A stretch of DNA of 20,204 nt, taken from contig NZ_JAYROR010000061.1 in the NCBI RefSeq assembly GCF_041911615.1, forward strand, positions 1 through 20,204. Direction: 5' to 3'. Numbering within the stretch: position 1 is the stretch's first letter; the number at the start of each line of letters is the position of its first letter. The notes under the pieces are model-generated. The model saw nothing but the letters and a program-made list of their open reading frames with translations. It was not told the DNA's origin and ran no database searches. The translations under genes were made by a program, and so were the position numbers. This DNA comes from Zoogloea sp041911615. GTDB lineage: Bacteria > Pseudomonadota > Gammaproteobacteria > Burkholderiales > Rhodocyclaceae. Below are positions 7,546 to 13,855 of this stretch, in pieces.

Positions 7546-8814
7546 TCAGGACGCCGCGCGCGGGGCGACGAGCTTGCACTTGGATTCGCTCAGCGGCAGG
7601 GCGGCGTCGGCCGCCGGGATCACGCCGCGGACGTGGTAGTAATCCCACGGCTCGGTGGATTCGCCGGGCTTCTTGACCTCCAGCAGCAGCATGTCGTGGG
7701 CGAACTTGCCGTCGGCGCGGATGCGGCCCTTGAACAGGCCGTCGTCGATCTCGGCGGATTTGAGCTGCTTCATCACCGTGGCGGCGTCGTCGGTGCCGGT
7801 CTTCTCGACGGCCTTCAGGTAGTTGAGTACCGACGAATACACGCCGGCGTGGGCCATGCTGGGCATCTTCTTGGCGCGCTCGAAGAAGCGCCGAGACCAG
7901 GCGCGGGTCTTCGCGTCGCGGTTCCAGTAGAAGCCTTCGGTGAGGGTCAGGCCCTGGGCGGTCTTGAGGCCCAGCGCGTGCACGTCGTTGATGAACAGCA
8001 CGATCGGCACCAGGCTCTGGCGCGAGCCGGTGATGCCGAACTCGGCCGCCTGCTTGATGGCGGTGATGGTGTCCTGGCCGCCGTTGGCCAGCGCGATCAC
8101 GTCGGCCTTGGAGGCCTGGGCGCTGAGCAGGAAGGACGAAAAGTCGGCGTTGGGGAAGGGGTGCTTGGCCACGCCCACCACCTTGCCGCCGCCCGCGTTG
8201 ACCACCTGGCTGGCGTCCTTGGTCATGGCCGCGCCGGCGGCGTAGTCGGCGGCGATGAAGTACCAGTTCTTCTTGCCGGCCTTCATCACCGCCTTGGCAG
8301 TGCCCGAGGCGAGGCCGTAGCTGTCGTACACCCAGTGGGCGGTGTTGGCGTTGCAGCGTTCGTTGGTGATGGCGAGGGACGCGGAGCCCGACACCAGCGC
8401 CAGCCGGTTCTTCTGCTCGGCGACGTCCATCACCGCCAGCGCGACGTTGGTGGTCACCAGCTCGACGATGGTGTCCACCTTGTCCCGGTCGAACCAGTTG
8501 CGGGCCCGCTCGGCGCCGATGTCGGCCTTGTTCTGGTGATCGGCGCTGACCACCTCGATCTTCTTGCCGGCCACCTGGCCGTTGCGGGCGAAGTCTTCCA
8601 CTGCCATCTGGGCGGCGATCACCGCGCCGGCCCCGGTGAAGTCCGAATACGCACCGGACATGTCGGTGAGCACCCCGATCTTCACCACGTCGTCGCTGAT
8701 CTTCTGCTGGGCCACGGCGGGCCCGGCGGCCAGCAGGGCGCTCGCCATCGCGGCGCCCAGCCAGTGTCGGGTGGGCCGCGCGGCGACGCCTGCGCGCTTG
8801 TTTCTGTTCTGCAT
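7546..8814 (-). CDS. Periplasmic substrate-binding protein of a HAAT-type ABC transporter, 422 aa
   Basis: Secreted solute receptor of the branched-chain amino-acid binding type (Peripla_BP_6, LivK-like). The basic N-terminus and hydrophobic core end in GPAVAQQ, giving a signal peptide of about 35 residues. The mature protein starts with VVKIGVLTDMSGAYSDFTG, the usual first strand and ligand-loop of this family, and keeps the two-lobed pattern throughout (for example WYFIAADYAAG). The length is normal. The ATG at 8814 has AGGAG upstream. It is the first gene of the minus-strand unit, directly before aliA, while the matching ATPases and permeases lie on the plus strand at 15060-18630; no second binding protein is in the window. 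Likely ligand is cyclohexanecarboxylate or a related alicyclic or aromatic acid, as related systems bind such carboxylates; this is inferred from context. Confidence 0.9.
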   Translation of the reverse strand: MQNRNKRAGVAARPTRHWLGAAMASALLAAGPAVAQQKISDDVVKIGVLTDMSGAYSDFTGAGAVIAAQMAVEDFARNGQVAGKKIEVVSADHQNKADIGAERARNWFDRDKVDTIVELVTTNVALAVMDVAEQKNRLALVSGSASLAITNERCNANTAHWVYDSYGLASGTAKAVMKAGKKNWYFIAADYAAGAAMTKDASQVVNAGGGKVVGVAKHPFPNADFSSFLLSAQASKADVIALANGGQDTITAIKQAAEFGITGSRQSLVPIVLFINDVHALGLKTAQGLTLTEGFYWNRDAKTRAWSRRFFERAKKMPSMAHAGVYSSVLNYLKAVEKTGTDDAATVMKQLKSAEIDDGLFKGRIRADGKFAHDMLLLEVKKPGESTEPWDYYHVRGVIPAADAALPLSESKCKLVAPRAAS

Positions 8815-8871
8815 GTCTCGCTCCTCTTGTGTCGTTTGTGCCTCGGTGCGCGTGCTTCCACGCCGCTGCGA

Positions 8872-8900
8872 AACGTATCGACCCGAGTAATATAAGTCAA
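8872..8900 (-). promoter_or_regulatory. Possible sigma70 promoter for the binding protein-aliA-badK-porin unit
   Basis: Read on the minus strand: TTGACT (8900-8895), 17 nt, TACGTT (8877-8872). The -35 is strong and the -10 weak, which fits a promoter that needs activation or derepression. The leader before the ATG at 8814 is about 50 nt. The -35 lies inside a 14-mer that recurs at the divergent aliB promoter. Confidence 0.4.
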
Positions 8901-8953
8901 CATATTTACGTTTAATGGCGTTGGCGGTGAAAAATTACTTTGTGCTTTGCATC

Positions 8954-8965
8954 ATCTAATTAGAT
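8954..8965. promoter_or_regulatory. 12-bp perfect palindrome in the control region
   Basis: ATCTAATTAGAT is a perfect 12-bp palindrome in the middle of the AT-rich divergent intergenic region. It may be a protein-binding site; AT-richness raises the chance of a coincidental palindrome. Confidence 0.35.
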
Positions 8966-8967
8966 TA

Positions 8968-8985
8968 AATTGCGTTTAAACAATT
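8968..8985. promoter_or_regulatory. Dyad AATTG-N8-CAATT in the control region
   Basis: AATTG (8968-8972) and CAATT (8981-8985) form a 5-bp dyad. The spacing and AT-rich character resemble small dimeric regulator sites, but the match is short and could be chance. Confidence 0.25.
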
Positions 8986-8997
8986 AATTAAAATATG

Positions 8998-9025
8998 TTC
9001 TATCGCACATCGATTTTCGATAGAA
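8998..9025. promoter_or_regulatory. 28-bp dyad with 8-bp arms, candidate operator
   Basis: TTCTATCG (8998-9005) and CGATAGAA (9018-9025) are perfect 8-bp arms separated by 12 nt that include the palindrome ATCGAT (9009-9014). It lies about 30 bp upstream of the aliB -35, a position suited to an activator or to a repressor acting on both divergent promoters. Confidence 0.5.
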
Positions 9026-9054
9026 AAATTCAACTGACTAAATGTGTAAATATA

Positions 9055-9084
9055 TTGACAGATTTGGGCGGCGATTTCTAAAAT
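9055..9084 (+). promoter_or_regulatory. Sigma70 promoter of aliB
   Basis: TTGACA (9055-9060, a perfect -35), 18-bp spacer, TAAAAT (9079-9084, five of six matches to the -10 consensus). Transcription would start near 9091, giving a leader of about 25 nt with GAAAGGA at 9103-9109 ahead of the ATG at 9116. Confidence 0.7.
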
Positions 9085-9091
9085 TCGCCGC
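9068..9091. promoter_or_regulatory. 24-bp dyad over the aliB -10 and start site, candidate repressor operator
   Basis: GCGGCGA (9068-9074) and TCGCCGC (9085-9091) are perfect 7-bp arms with a 10-nt centre that contains the -10 hexamer. Binding here would block RNA polymerase, as expected for the MarR-type repressor encoded at 10271-10741. The regulator assignment is inference. Confidence 0.5.
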
Positions 9092-9115
9092 ACTTCCCAA
9101 CCGAAAGGACCGACG

Positions 9116-10264
9116 ATGGATTTCAGCCTGACCGACGAGCAGAAAGCACTCGTCGAATCCGCCAGCCGCTTTGCCCGGAATCGTCTTGCCCCGGATTACC
9201 GGGCCCGTGAGAAGGCCGAGCGCGTGGAGCGCGAACTGGTGATCGAGATGGCCGAGCTGGGTTTTCTCGGCCCGGAGCTGCCGGAGCAGTTCGGCGGTCT
9301 GGGGGTGGATTGCGTGACCAGCGGGCTGCTGCTGGAGCAGATCGCCTACGGGGACTTCAACGTGTCCTACGTCAATCTGCTCACGTCCCTGTGCGGCCAG
9401 ATCGTCTCGAACTACGCCCGGCCCGAGATCGCCCGGGAGTGGATGGACGAGGTGATCACCGGCCGCAAGCTGATCGCCATCGCCCTCACCGAGCCTTCAG
9501 CCGGTTCGGACGCGGCGCGTCTCAAGTTGAAGGCGGTGCGAGACGGCAAGGATTTCATTCTCTCCGGCGAGAAAACCTCGATCTCGATGGCCACCCAGGC
9601 CGACGTGGCGGTGGTGTTTGCCCGCACCGGGCTGGAGTCGGACGGGGCGCGGGGCATCAGCGCCTTCCTGGTGCCGATGGATCTGCCGGGCATCACCCGC
9701 ACGGCCTTCGACGACATCGGCACGCGGCCGGTGGGGCGTGGCTCGATCTTCTTCGACGGGGTGCGCGTGCCCGCCGAGATGATGCTCGGCGACGAAGGAC
9801 AGGGTTTCGTTCAGGTGATGCAGGGCTTCGACTACAGCCGCGCGCTGATCGGCCTGCAGTGCATGGGCGTGGCCCGGGCGAGCCTGGACGAGGCGTGGCG
9901 TTACGCCCAGGAGCGCGAGGCCTTCGGCAAGCCGATCGCCGATTTCCAGGGGGTGAGCTTTCCGCTCGCCGAGGCCGAGACGATGTACGAGGCCTGCCGC
10001 AACCTGTGCCTCAAAACCCTATGGCTGAAGGACAACCACCTTTCCCACACCGCCGAGGCGGCCATGTGCAAGTGGTGGGGCCCCAAGCTCGCCTGCGAAA
10101 TCATCCACCAGTGCCTGCTCACCCACGGCCACGGCGGCTACGGCAGCGACTACCACTTCGGGCAGCGCTACCGGGACGTGCTGGGCCTGCAGATCGGCGA
10201 CGGGACCGCAAACATCATGAAGATGATCATCGCCCGCCAGAAGGTGGCCCAGTACCGGATCTGA
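9116..10264 (+). CDS. aliB: Cyclohexanecarboxyl-CoA dehydrogenase (acyl-CoA dehydrogenase family), 382 aa
   Basis: FAD flavoprotein predicted to oxidise cyclohexanecarboxyl-CoA to cyclohex-1-ene-1-carboxyl-CoA, passing electrons to ETF. The three-part acyl-CoA dehydrogenase layout is complete: N-terminal helical domain (1-120), beta domain with the FAD/substrate motif IALTEPSAGSD (122-132), and C-terminal helical domain with REAFGKPIADFQ. The catalytic segment reads GDGT, with Asp362 where most family members have Glu in EGT; the normal Glu is kept in the two other dehydrogenases of this window. The ATG at 9116 follows GAAAGGA. It has its own promoter in the divergent control region and stops 6 bp before the end of the opposing badR. 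The family is certain; the CHC-CoA substrate is inferred from the neighbouring aliA, badK, badH and badI. Confidence 0.85.
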   Translation: MDFSLTDEQKALVESASRFARNRLAPDYRAREKAERVERELVIEMAELGFLGPELPEQFGGLGVDCVTSGLLLEQIAYGDFNVSYVNLLTSLCGQIVSNYARPEIAREWMDEVITGRKLIAIALTEPSAGSDAARLKLKAVRDGKDFILSGEKTSISMATQADVAVVFARTGLESDGARGISAFLVPMDLPGITRTAFDDIGTRPVGRGSIFFDGVRVPAEMMLGDEGQGFVQVMQGFDYSRALIGLQCMGVARASLDEAWRYAQEREAFGKPIADFQGVSFPLAEAETMYEACRNLCLKTLWLKDNHLSHTAEAAMCKWWGPKLACEIIHQCLLTHGHGGYGSDYHFGQRYRDVLGLQIGDGTANIMKMIIARQKVAQYRI

Positions 10265-10270
10265 GCGGCC

Positions 10271-10741
10271 TTACAGCTGCGACATGTTGCGCTGCAGGAG
10301 GTTGATGTAGTGGATGAAGGCCAGTCGGTCGTCGAACGAGAAGCCCTTGAGGGCCCCGTCATAGAAGTTGTGGATCGGGTCGGCCAGGGATTGCCACAGG
10401 GCCACGCCCTTCTCGCTGAGACGCACGCGCCGTTCGCGCCGGTCTTCGGCGCCGGTGCTGCGCTCGATGAGGCCGTCCCGTTCGAGGCGGCCGAGCAGGC
10501 CGGTGAGGTTCTGGCGGCTCACCAGCAGGTAGCGCGACAGCTCATTGACGCTCATCCCGCCTTCCACCTGGGGGCGCGACAGGGCGCCGAGCACCGACCA
10601 CTGCTGGGTGGTGACGCCGAAATCGTCGAGGGCCTGGGTGCCCTTGGTGTGCAGCGTGTTGGCCGCCTGGAAGAGCCGGAAGAACAGGCGGTTGTTGATC
10701 TCGATGGAGGCAAGGCTCTTCTCGGTGGTCAGGTCGGTCAT
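10271..10741 (-). CDS. badR: MarR-family regulator of the cluster, 156 aa
   Basis: Small dimeric winged-helix regulator. The DNA-binding core is at about residues 45-112: TTQQWSVLGAL, the recognition helix SRQNLTGLLGRLERDG (75-90) and the wing DRRERRVRLSEKG (100-112), all in MarR order; the helices at both ends form the dimer interface. In R. palustris a MarR-type protein, BadR, controls badHI and aliAB in answer to a CoA intermediate, and a matching position here, between aliB and divergent badH, supports the same role. The start at 10741 gives the normal family length, though no Shine-Dalgarno is obvious; the frame stays open upstream without a better start. Its stop is 6 bp from the aliB stop on the other strand. 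Whether it represses or activates cannot be seen; dyads over the aliB -10 favour repression. Confidence 0.82.
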   Translation of the reverse strand: MTDLTTEKSLASIEINNRLFFRLFQAANTLHTKGTQALDDFGVTTQQWSVLGALSRPQVEGGMSVNELSRYLLVSRQNLTGLLGRLERDGLIERSTGAEDRRERRVRLSEKGVALWQSLADPIHNFYDGALKGFSFDDRLAFIHYINLLQRNMSQL

Positions 10742-10843
10742 CGCGGCGGTACGTGAAGCGGGTGAAGCCGCATTGAAGCGCAAAGCAGGACGAAAACGCA
10801 ACGGGCAGCGACCCAGAGCCCAATTACATAAAAGGAGAACAGT
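10742..10843 (+). promoter_or_regulatory. badR-badH divergent gap with three phased TGAAGC repeats
   Basis: This 102-bp gap must hold the badH operon promoter. TGAAGC occurs at 10754, 10763 and 10774, about one helical turn apart. TACATA at 10825-10830 could be a -10, but with no matching -35 it would leave only a very short leader. AAGGAG at 10832-10837 is the badH ribosome binding site. No copy of the dyads from the aliB control region is visible. Confidence 0.35.
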
Positions 10844-11611
10844 ATGCGAGGCATCAAAGGAAAAGTGACCATCGTGACCGGCGGCGCCGGCGGCATCGGC
10901 GCGGCGATCTGCCGGCGTTTCGCCGAGGAGGGCGCCATCGTCGCGGTCTTCGACATCAACCTGGAAGCCGCTCAGGCGGTGGTCGCCGAGATCCGCGAGA
11001 AGGGCGGCAGCGCGGCGGCCTTCCAGGTTGATCTGACCAGCCAGGAATCGGTGCAGGCGGCCGTCGCCGCCGCCGAGACCCAGCTCGGCCCCACCTACAT
11101 TCTGGTGAACAACGCCGGCTGGGATCACGCCGCGCCCTTCCTCAAGACCGACAAGCCCCTGTGGGACAAGATCGTCGCGGTCAATCTGTACGGCCCGCTC
11201 TACATGCACCAGGCGGTGCTCAAGGGCATGGCCGAGCGGGGCGCCGGCAAGGTGGTGAATGTGGCCTCCGACGCCGCCCGTGTGGGTTCCTCCGGCGAGG
11301 CGGTGTACGCCTTCTGCAAGGGCGGCCTGCTGTCCTTCTCCAAGACCATGGCCCGCGAGCTGGCCAGGAAGCAGATCAACGTGAACGTGGTGTGCCCCGG
11401 CCCCACCGACACCGCGCTGTTCCGCGACTTCGCCGGCGAAGGCGAGCAGGGCGAGAAGCTCAAGGGCGCGCTCACCAAGGCCATCCCCTTCGGCCGCCTC
11501 GGCCAGCCCGACGACCTGCCCGGCGCGGTGCTGTTCCTGTCGAGCGAGGAAGCCTCGTTCATCACCGGCCAGGTCATCAGCGTGTCCGGCGGCCTCACGA
11601 TGGCCGGCTAG
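10844..11611 (+). CDS. badH: 2-hydroxycyclohexane-1-carboxyl-CoA dehydrogenase (SDR family), 255 aa
   Basis: Short-chain dehydrogenase predicted to oxidise 2-hydroxycyclohexane-1-carboxyl-CoA to the 2-oxo compound with NAD+. The Rossmann motif TGGAGGIG is at 12-19, Asp37 (VAVFDIN) at the end of the second strand favours NAD over NADP, NNAG is at 89-92, and the catalytic set is Ser142, Tyr155 and Lys159 (YAFCK). The C-terminus ISVSGGLTMAG is typical for the family. The length of 255 residues equals that I recall for R. palustris BadH. The ATG at 10844 has AAGGAG upstream. It is the first gene of the long plus-strand operon and precedes badI, the same order as in R. palustris. SDR membership is certain, the substrate rests on context. 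Confidence 0.9.
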   Translation: MRGIKGKVTIVTGGAGGIGAAICRRFAEEGAIVAVFDINLEAAQAVVAEIREKGGSAAAFQVDLTSQESVQAAVAAAETQLGPTYILVNNAGWDHAAPFLKTDKPLWDKIVAVNLYGPLYMHQAVLKGMAERGAGKVVNVASDAARVGSSGEAVYAFCKGGLLSFSKTMARELARKQINVNVVCPGPTDTALFRDFAGEGEQGEKLKGALTKAIPFGRLGQPDDLPGAVLFLSSEEASFITGQVISVSGGLTMAG

Positions 11612-11792
11612 GCGGGCGCGAATAAATCTACTGCGCGTCCCGATCTCGCGATTCCGGTACTCGACGTACGCCTGTACGTCTCCGTTCCTCGTCGCGACCT
11701 CGGGCCTGCTCGCGACGATTTCTTCGCACCCTCCACGCTGACGAAGAAACAGATAGACAAAGCACAAACCCTCACCTGCAAGGAGACACCCC
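11612..11792. repeat. badH-badI gap holding a structured element with three successive hairpins
   Basis: Three perfect inverted repeats follow one another: GACGTAC/GTACGTC (11663-11669 and 11674-11680, 4-nt loop), CGTCGCGA/TCGCGACG (11690-11697 and 11710-11717, 12-nt loop) and TTTCTTCG/CGAAGAAA (11719-11726 and 11742-11749, 15-nt loop). No coding potential is seen. AAGGAGAC before 11793 is the badI ribosome binding site. It looks like a dispersed intergenic repeat; transcribed, it would fold and could affect mRNA processing or stability between the two genes. Confidence 0.55.
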
Positions 11793-12575
11793 ATGGAATA
11801 CCGCGAAATCCTCTACACCAAGGTCGACGGCGTCGCCACCATCACCATCAACCGGCCCAAGCAGTTCAACGCCTTCACCGCCAACACCTGCGAGGAGATG
11901 ATCCACGCCCTCAAGGACGCCGACTACGACCGCAGCGTGGGCGTGGTGGTGCTCACCGGCGCCGGCGAGAAGGCCTTCTGCACCGGCGGCGACCAGGGCA
12001 CCCAGGACGGCGGCTACGGCGGCCGCGGCACCATCGGCCTGCCCATCGAGGAAGTCCAGAGCGCCATCCGCGACATCTCCAAGCCGGTGATCGCCCGCGT
12101 CAATGGCTACGCCATCGGCGGCGGCAACGTGCTGGTCACCATCTGCGACCTGGCCATCGCCTCTGACAACGCCCAGCTCGGTCAGGCCGGGCCGCGTGTC
12201 GGTTCGGTCGATCCGGGCTTCGGCACTGCGCTGCTGGCCCGCGTGGTGGGCGAGAAGAAGGCCCGCGAGATCTGGTACCTGTGCCGCCGCTACACCGCCC
12301 GGCAGGCGCTGGAGATGGGCCTCGTGAATGCCGTGGTGCCCCAGGCCGAGCTCGACGCCGAGGTGAAGAAGTGGTGCGACGAGATCCTCGAAAAGAGCCC
12401 CACCGCGCTGGCCCTGGCCAAGAAGTCCTTCAACGTGGATACCGAGATGATCCGCGGCATGGGCGGCCTGGCGATGCACGCCCTCAAGCTCTACTACGAG
12501 ACCCCGGAATCGGCCGAGGGCGGCAACGCCTTCCGCGAGAAGCGCAAGCCGGAATTCCGCAAGCACGTGAAATAA
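11793..12575 (+). CDS. badI: 2-ketocyclohexane-1-carboxyl-CoA hydrolase (ring-cleaving), 260 aa
   Basis: Crotonase-fold enzyme that opens the alicyclic ring, turning 2-oxocyclohexane-1-carboxyl-CoA and water into pimeloyl-CoA. It belongs to the MenB-like branch: oxyanion segments FCTGGDQGT (62-70) and YAIGGGNV (106-113), and the MenB-type active-site block GPRVGSVDPGFG (133-144) with Ser138 and Asp140. The conventional hydratase glutamates are absent, which separates it from BadK. From memory, length (260) and many blocks, such as GEKKAREIWY and the C-terminal EKRKPEFRK, match R. palustris BadI closely. The ATG at 11793 has AAGGAGAC upstream. It follows badH after a 181-bp gap containing a structured repeat and precedes an acyl-CoA dehydrogenase gene. 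This is the diagnostic gene of the cluster and the assignment is firm. Confidence 0.92.
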   Translation: MEYREILYTKVDGVATITINRPKQFNAFTANTCEEMIHALKDADYDRSVGVVVLTGAGEKAFCTGGDQGTQDGGYGGRGTIGLPIEEVQSAIRDISKPVIARVNGYAIGGGNVLVTICDLAIASDNAQLGQAGPRVGSVDPGFGTALLARVVGEKKAREIWYLCRRYTARQALEMGLVNAVVPQAELDAEVKKWCDEILEKSPTALALAKKSFNVDTEMIRGMGGLAMHALKLYYETPESAEGGNAFREKRKPEFRKHVK

Positions 12576-12583
12576 ACGCCCAG

Positions 12584-12650
12584 TTGTAGGGGCGAATTCA
12601 TTCGCCCGCACGCTTCGACCCCTGCAATCGGACGCGTTCGCCCCTACCGC
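12584..12650. repeat. Degenerate copy of a palindromic intergenic repeat
   Basis: TTGTAGGGGCGAATTCATTC begins at 12584 and continues with GCCCGC. The outer arm GTAGGGGCGAA (12586-12596) pairs perfectly with TTCGCCCCTAC (12637-12647), but the inner right half has diverged. It is the same family as the intact element at 19444-19512 and lies between badI and the next gene without separating them by a promoter I can see. Confidence 0.75.
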
Positions 12651-12677
12651 ACCCCGTCCGTCCGAGGAAAGCCCACC

Positions 12678-13829
12678 ATGATCAGAGATCAGGAAACCCT
12701 CAACCTGCTGCTCGACACGATCTCGCGCTTCGTGCGCGAACGCCTGGTTCCCTTTGAATCCATCGTCTCCGAGACCGACCACATCCCCGACGAGATCGTC
12801 GCCGGGATGAAGGCGCTTGGCCTCTTTGGCCTGTCCCTGCCCGAGGAGCACGGCGGCATGGGGCTGACGATGGAGGAGGAGGTGCTCGCCACCTTCGAGA
12901 TCGGCCACGCCTCGCCGTGCTTCCGCTCGCTGTTCGCCACCAACAACGGCATTGGCGGCCAGGGCATCGTGATCGACGGCACCCCGGCGCAGAAGGCCCA
13001 TTACCTGCCGCGCCTCGCAACCGGCGAGCTCATCGGCTCCTTCGCCCTCACCGAGCCCGACAGCGGCTCCGACGCCGCCAGCCTGCGCACCACGGCCCTC
13101 CGCGACGGCGACCACTACGTGCTCAACGGCACCAAGCGCTACATCACCAACGCGCCGGAGGCCGGCATCTTCACCGTGATGGCGCGCACCGACCCCGCCA
13201 ACAAGGGCGCCGACGGCATCTCCGCCTTCATCGTCGAGCGCGGCACGCCGGGCCTTTCCCTCGGCCTGCCCGACAGGAAGATGGGCCACCGCGGTGCCCA
13301 CACCTGCGACGTGATCTTCGAGGACTGCCGCGTGCCCGCCGCCAACCTCATCGGCGGCAAGGAAGGCGTCGGCTTCAAGACCGCCATGAAGGTGCTCGAC
13401 AAGGGCCGCATCGCCATCGCCGCCATCTCGGTGGGCGTAGCCGAACGCATGCTCGACGACGCCCTGCGCTACGCCTGCGAGCGCAAGCAGTTCGGCAAGC
13501 CCATCGCCGAGTTCCAGCTCATCCAGGCCATGCTGGCCGACAGCAAGGCCGAGCTCTACGCCGCCCGCAGCATGGTGATCGACGCCGCCCGACGCCGCGA
13601 CGCGGGGCTCGATGTGGGTACCGAAGCCTCGTGCGCCAAGCTGTTTGCCTCCGAGATGTGCGGCCGCGTGGCCGACCGCGCCGTGCAGATCTTCGGCGGC
13701 GCCGGCTACCTGGCGGAGTACGGCATCGAGCGCTTCTACCGCGACGTGCGCCTGTTCCGCCTCTTCGAGGGCACCACCCAGATCCAGCAGCTGGTGATCG
13801 CCCGAAACATGATCCGCGCAGCCACCTGA
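12678..13829 (+). CDS. Acyl-CoA dehydrogenase, probable pimeloyl-CoA dehydrogenase, 383 aa
   Basis: FAD-dependent acyl-CoA dehydrogenase of normal length. The beta-domain motif FALTEPDSGSD is at 122-132, the C-terminal domain carries ERKQFGKPIAEFQ, and the catalytic base is Glu364 in FEGTTQIQQ, the standard position. It sits immediately after badI, whose product is pimeloyl-CoA, and before gcdH, so the first beta-oxidation step of pimeloyl-CoA is the best guess. In R. palustris this step is assigned to the two-subunit PimCD enzyme, while only one gene is present here, so the protein would be a homomer or have a partner elsewhere. A general short-chain acyl-CoA dehydrogenase is the alternative. 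The ATG at 12678 has GAGGAAAG upstream. The gap to gcdH is 26 nt. Confidence 0.88.
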   Translation: MIRDQETLNLLLDTISRFVRERLVPFESIVSETDHIPDEIVAGMKALGLFGLSLPEEHGGMGLTMEEEVLATFEIGHASPCFRSLFATNNGIGGQGIVIDGTPAQKAHYLPRLATGELIGSFALTEPDSGSDAASLRTTALRDGDHYVLNGTKRYITNAPEAGIFTVMARTDPANKGADGISAFIVERGTPGLSLGLPDRKMGHRGAHTCDVIFEDCRVPAANLIGGKEGVGFKTAMKVLDKGRIAIAAISVGVAERMLDDALRYACERKQFGKPIAEFQLIQAMLADSKAELYAARSMVIDAARRRDAGLDVGTEASCAKLFASEMCGRVADRAVQIFGGAGYLAEYGIERFYRDVRLFRLFEGTTQIQQLVIARNMIRAAT

Positions 13830-13855
13830 CCCCAACAATCAAAAAGGACGACGCC

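Larger units (their letters stand above)
8896..9059. repeat. 14-mer in inverted orientation at both divergent promoters
   Basis: GTAAATATGTTGAC (minus strand, 8909-8896) and GTAAATATATTGAC (plus strand, 9046-9059) agree at 13 of 14 positions. Each ends in the TTGAC of the -35 hexamer of the promoter pointing away from the centre. The pair frames the 136 bp between them and could be a shared regulator site or shared promoter upstream element. Confidence 0.65.

Noticed and set aside
5834..7639. About 600-codon open frame on the plus strand opposite aliA
   Set aside because: It is a shadow of aliA, whose adenylation motifs are complete on the minus strand; the plus-strand product is a Gly/His/Val-rich string without motifs.
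8815..9115. An FNR/Anr box for oxygen control in the divergent control region
   Set aside because: I looked for TTGAT-N4-ATCAA on both strands and found no acceptable match; the TTGAC copies present are parts of -35 hexamers.
5116..12575. Reading the crotonase and hydrolase genes as the Thauera/Azoarcus dienoyl-CoA hydratase/oxo-hydrolase (Dch/Oah) route
   Set aside because: The ring-cleaving protein has the MenB-like block SVDPG and the length and sequence blocks of BadI, badH is an SDR of BadH size, and no benzoyl-CoA reductase genes accompany them.
11772..13838. Very long open frame on the minus strand (about 690 codons) opposite badI and the acyl-CoA dehydrogenase gene
   Set aside because: It is antisense to two genes with clear family motifs. 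High third-position GC commonly keeps the opposite frame open, and its translation (His/Gly/Ala/Asp-rich) has no domain-like pattern.
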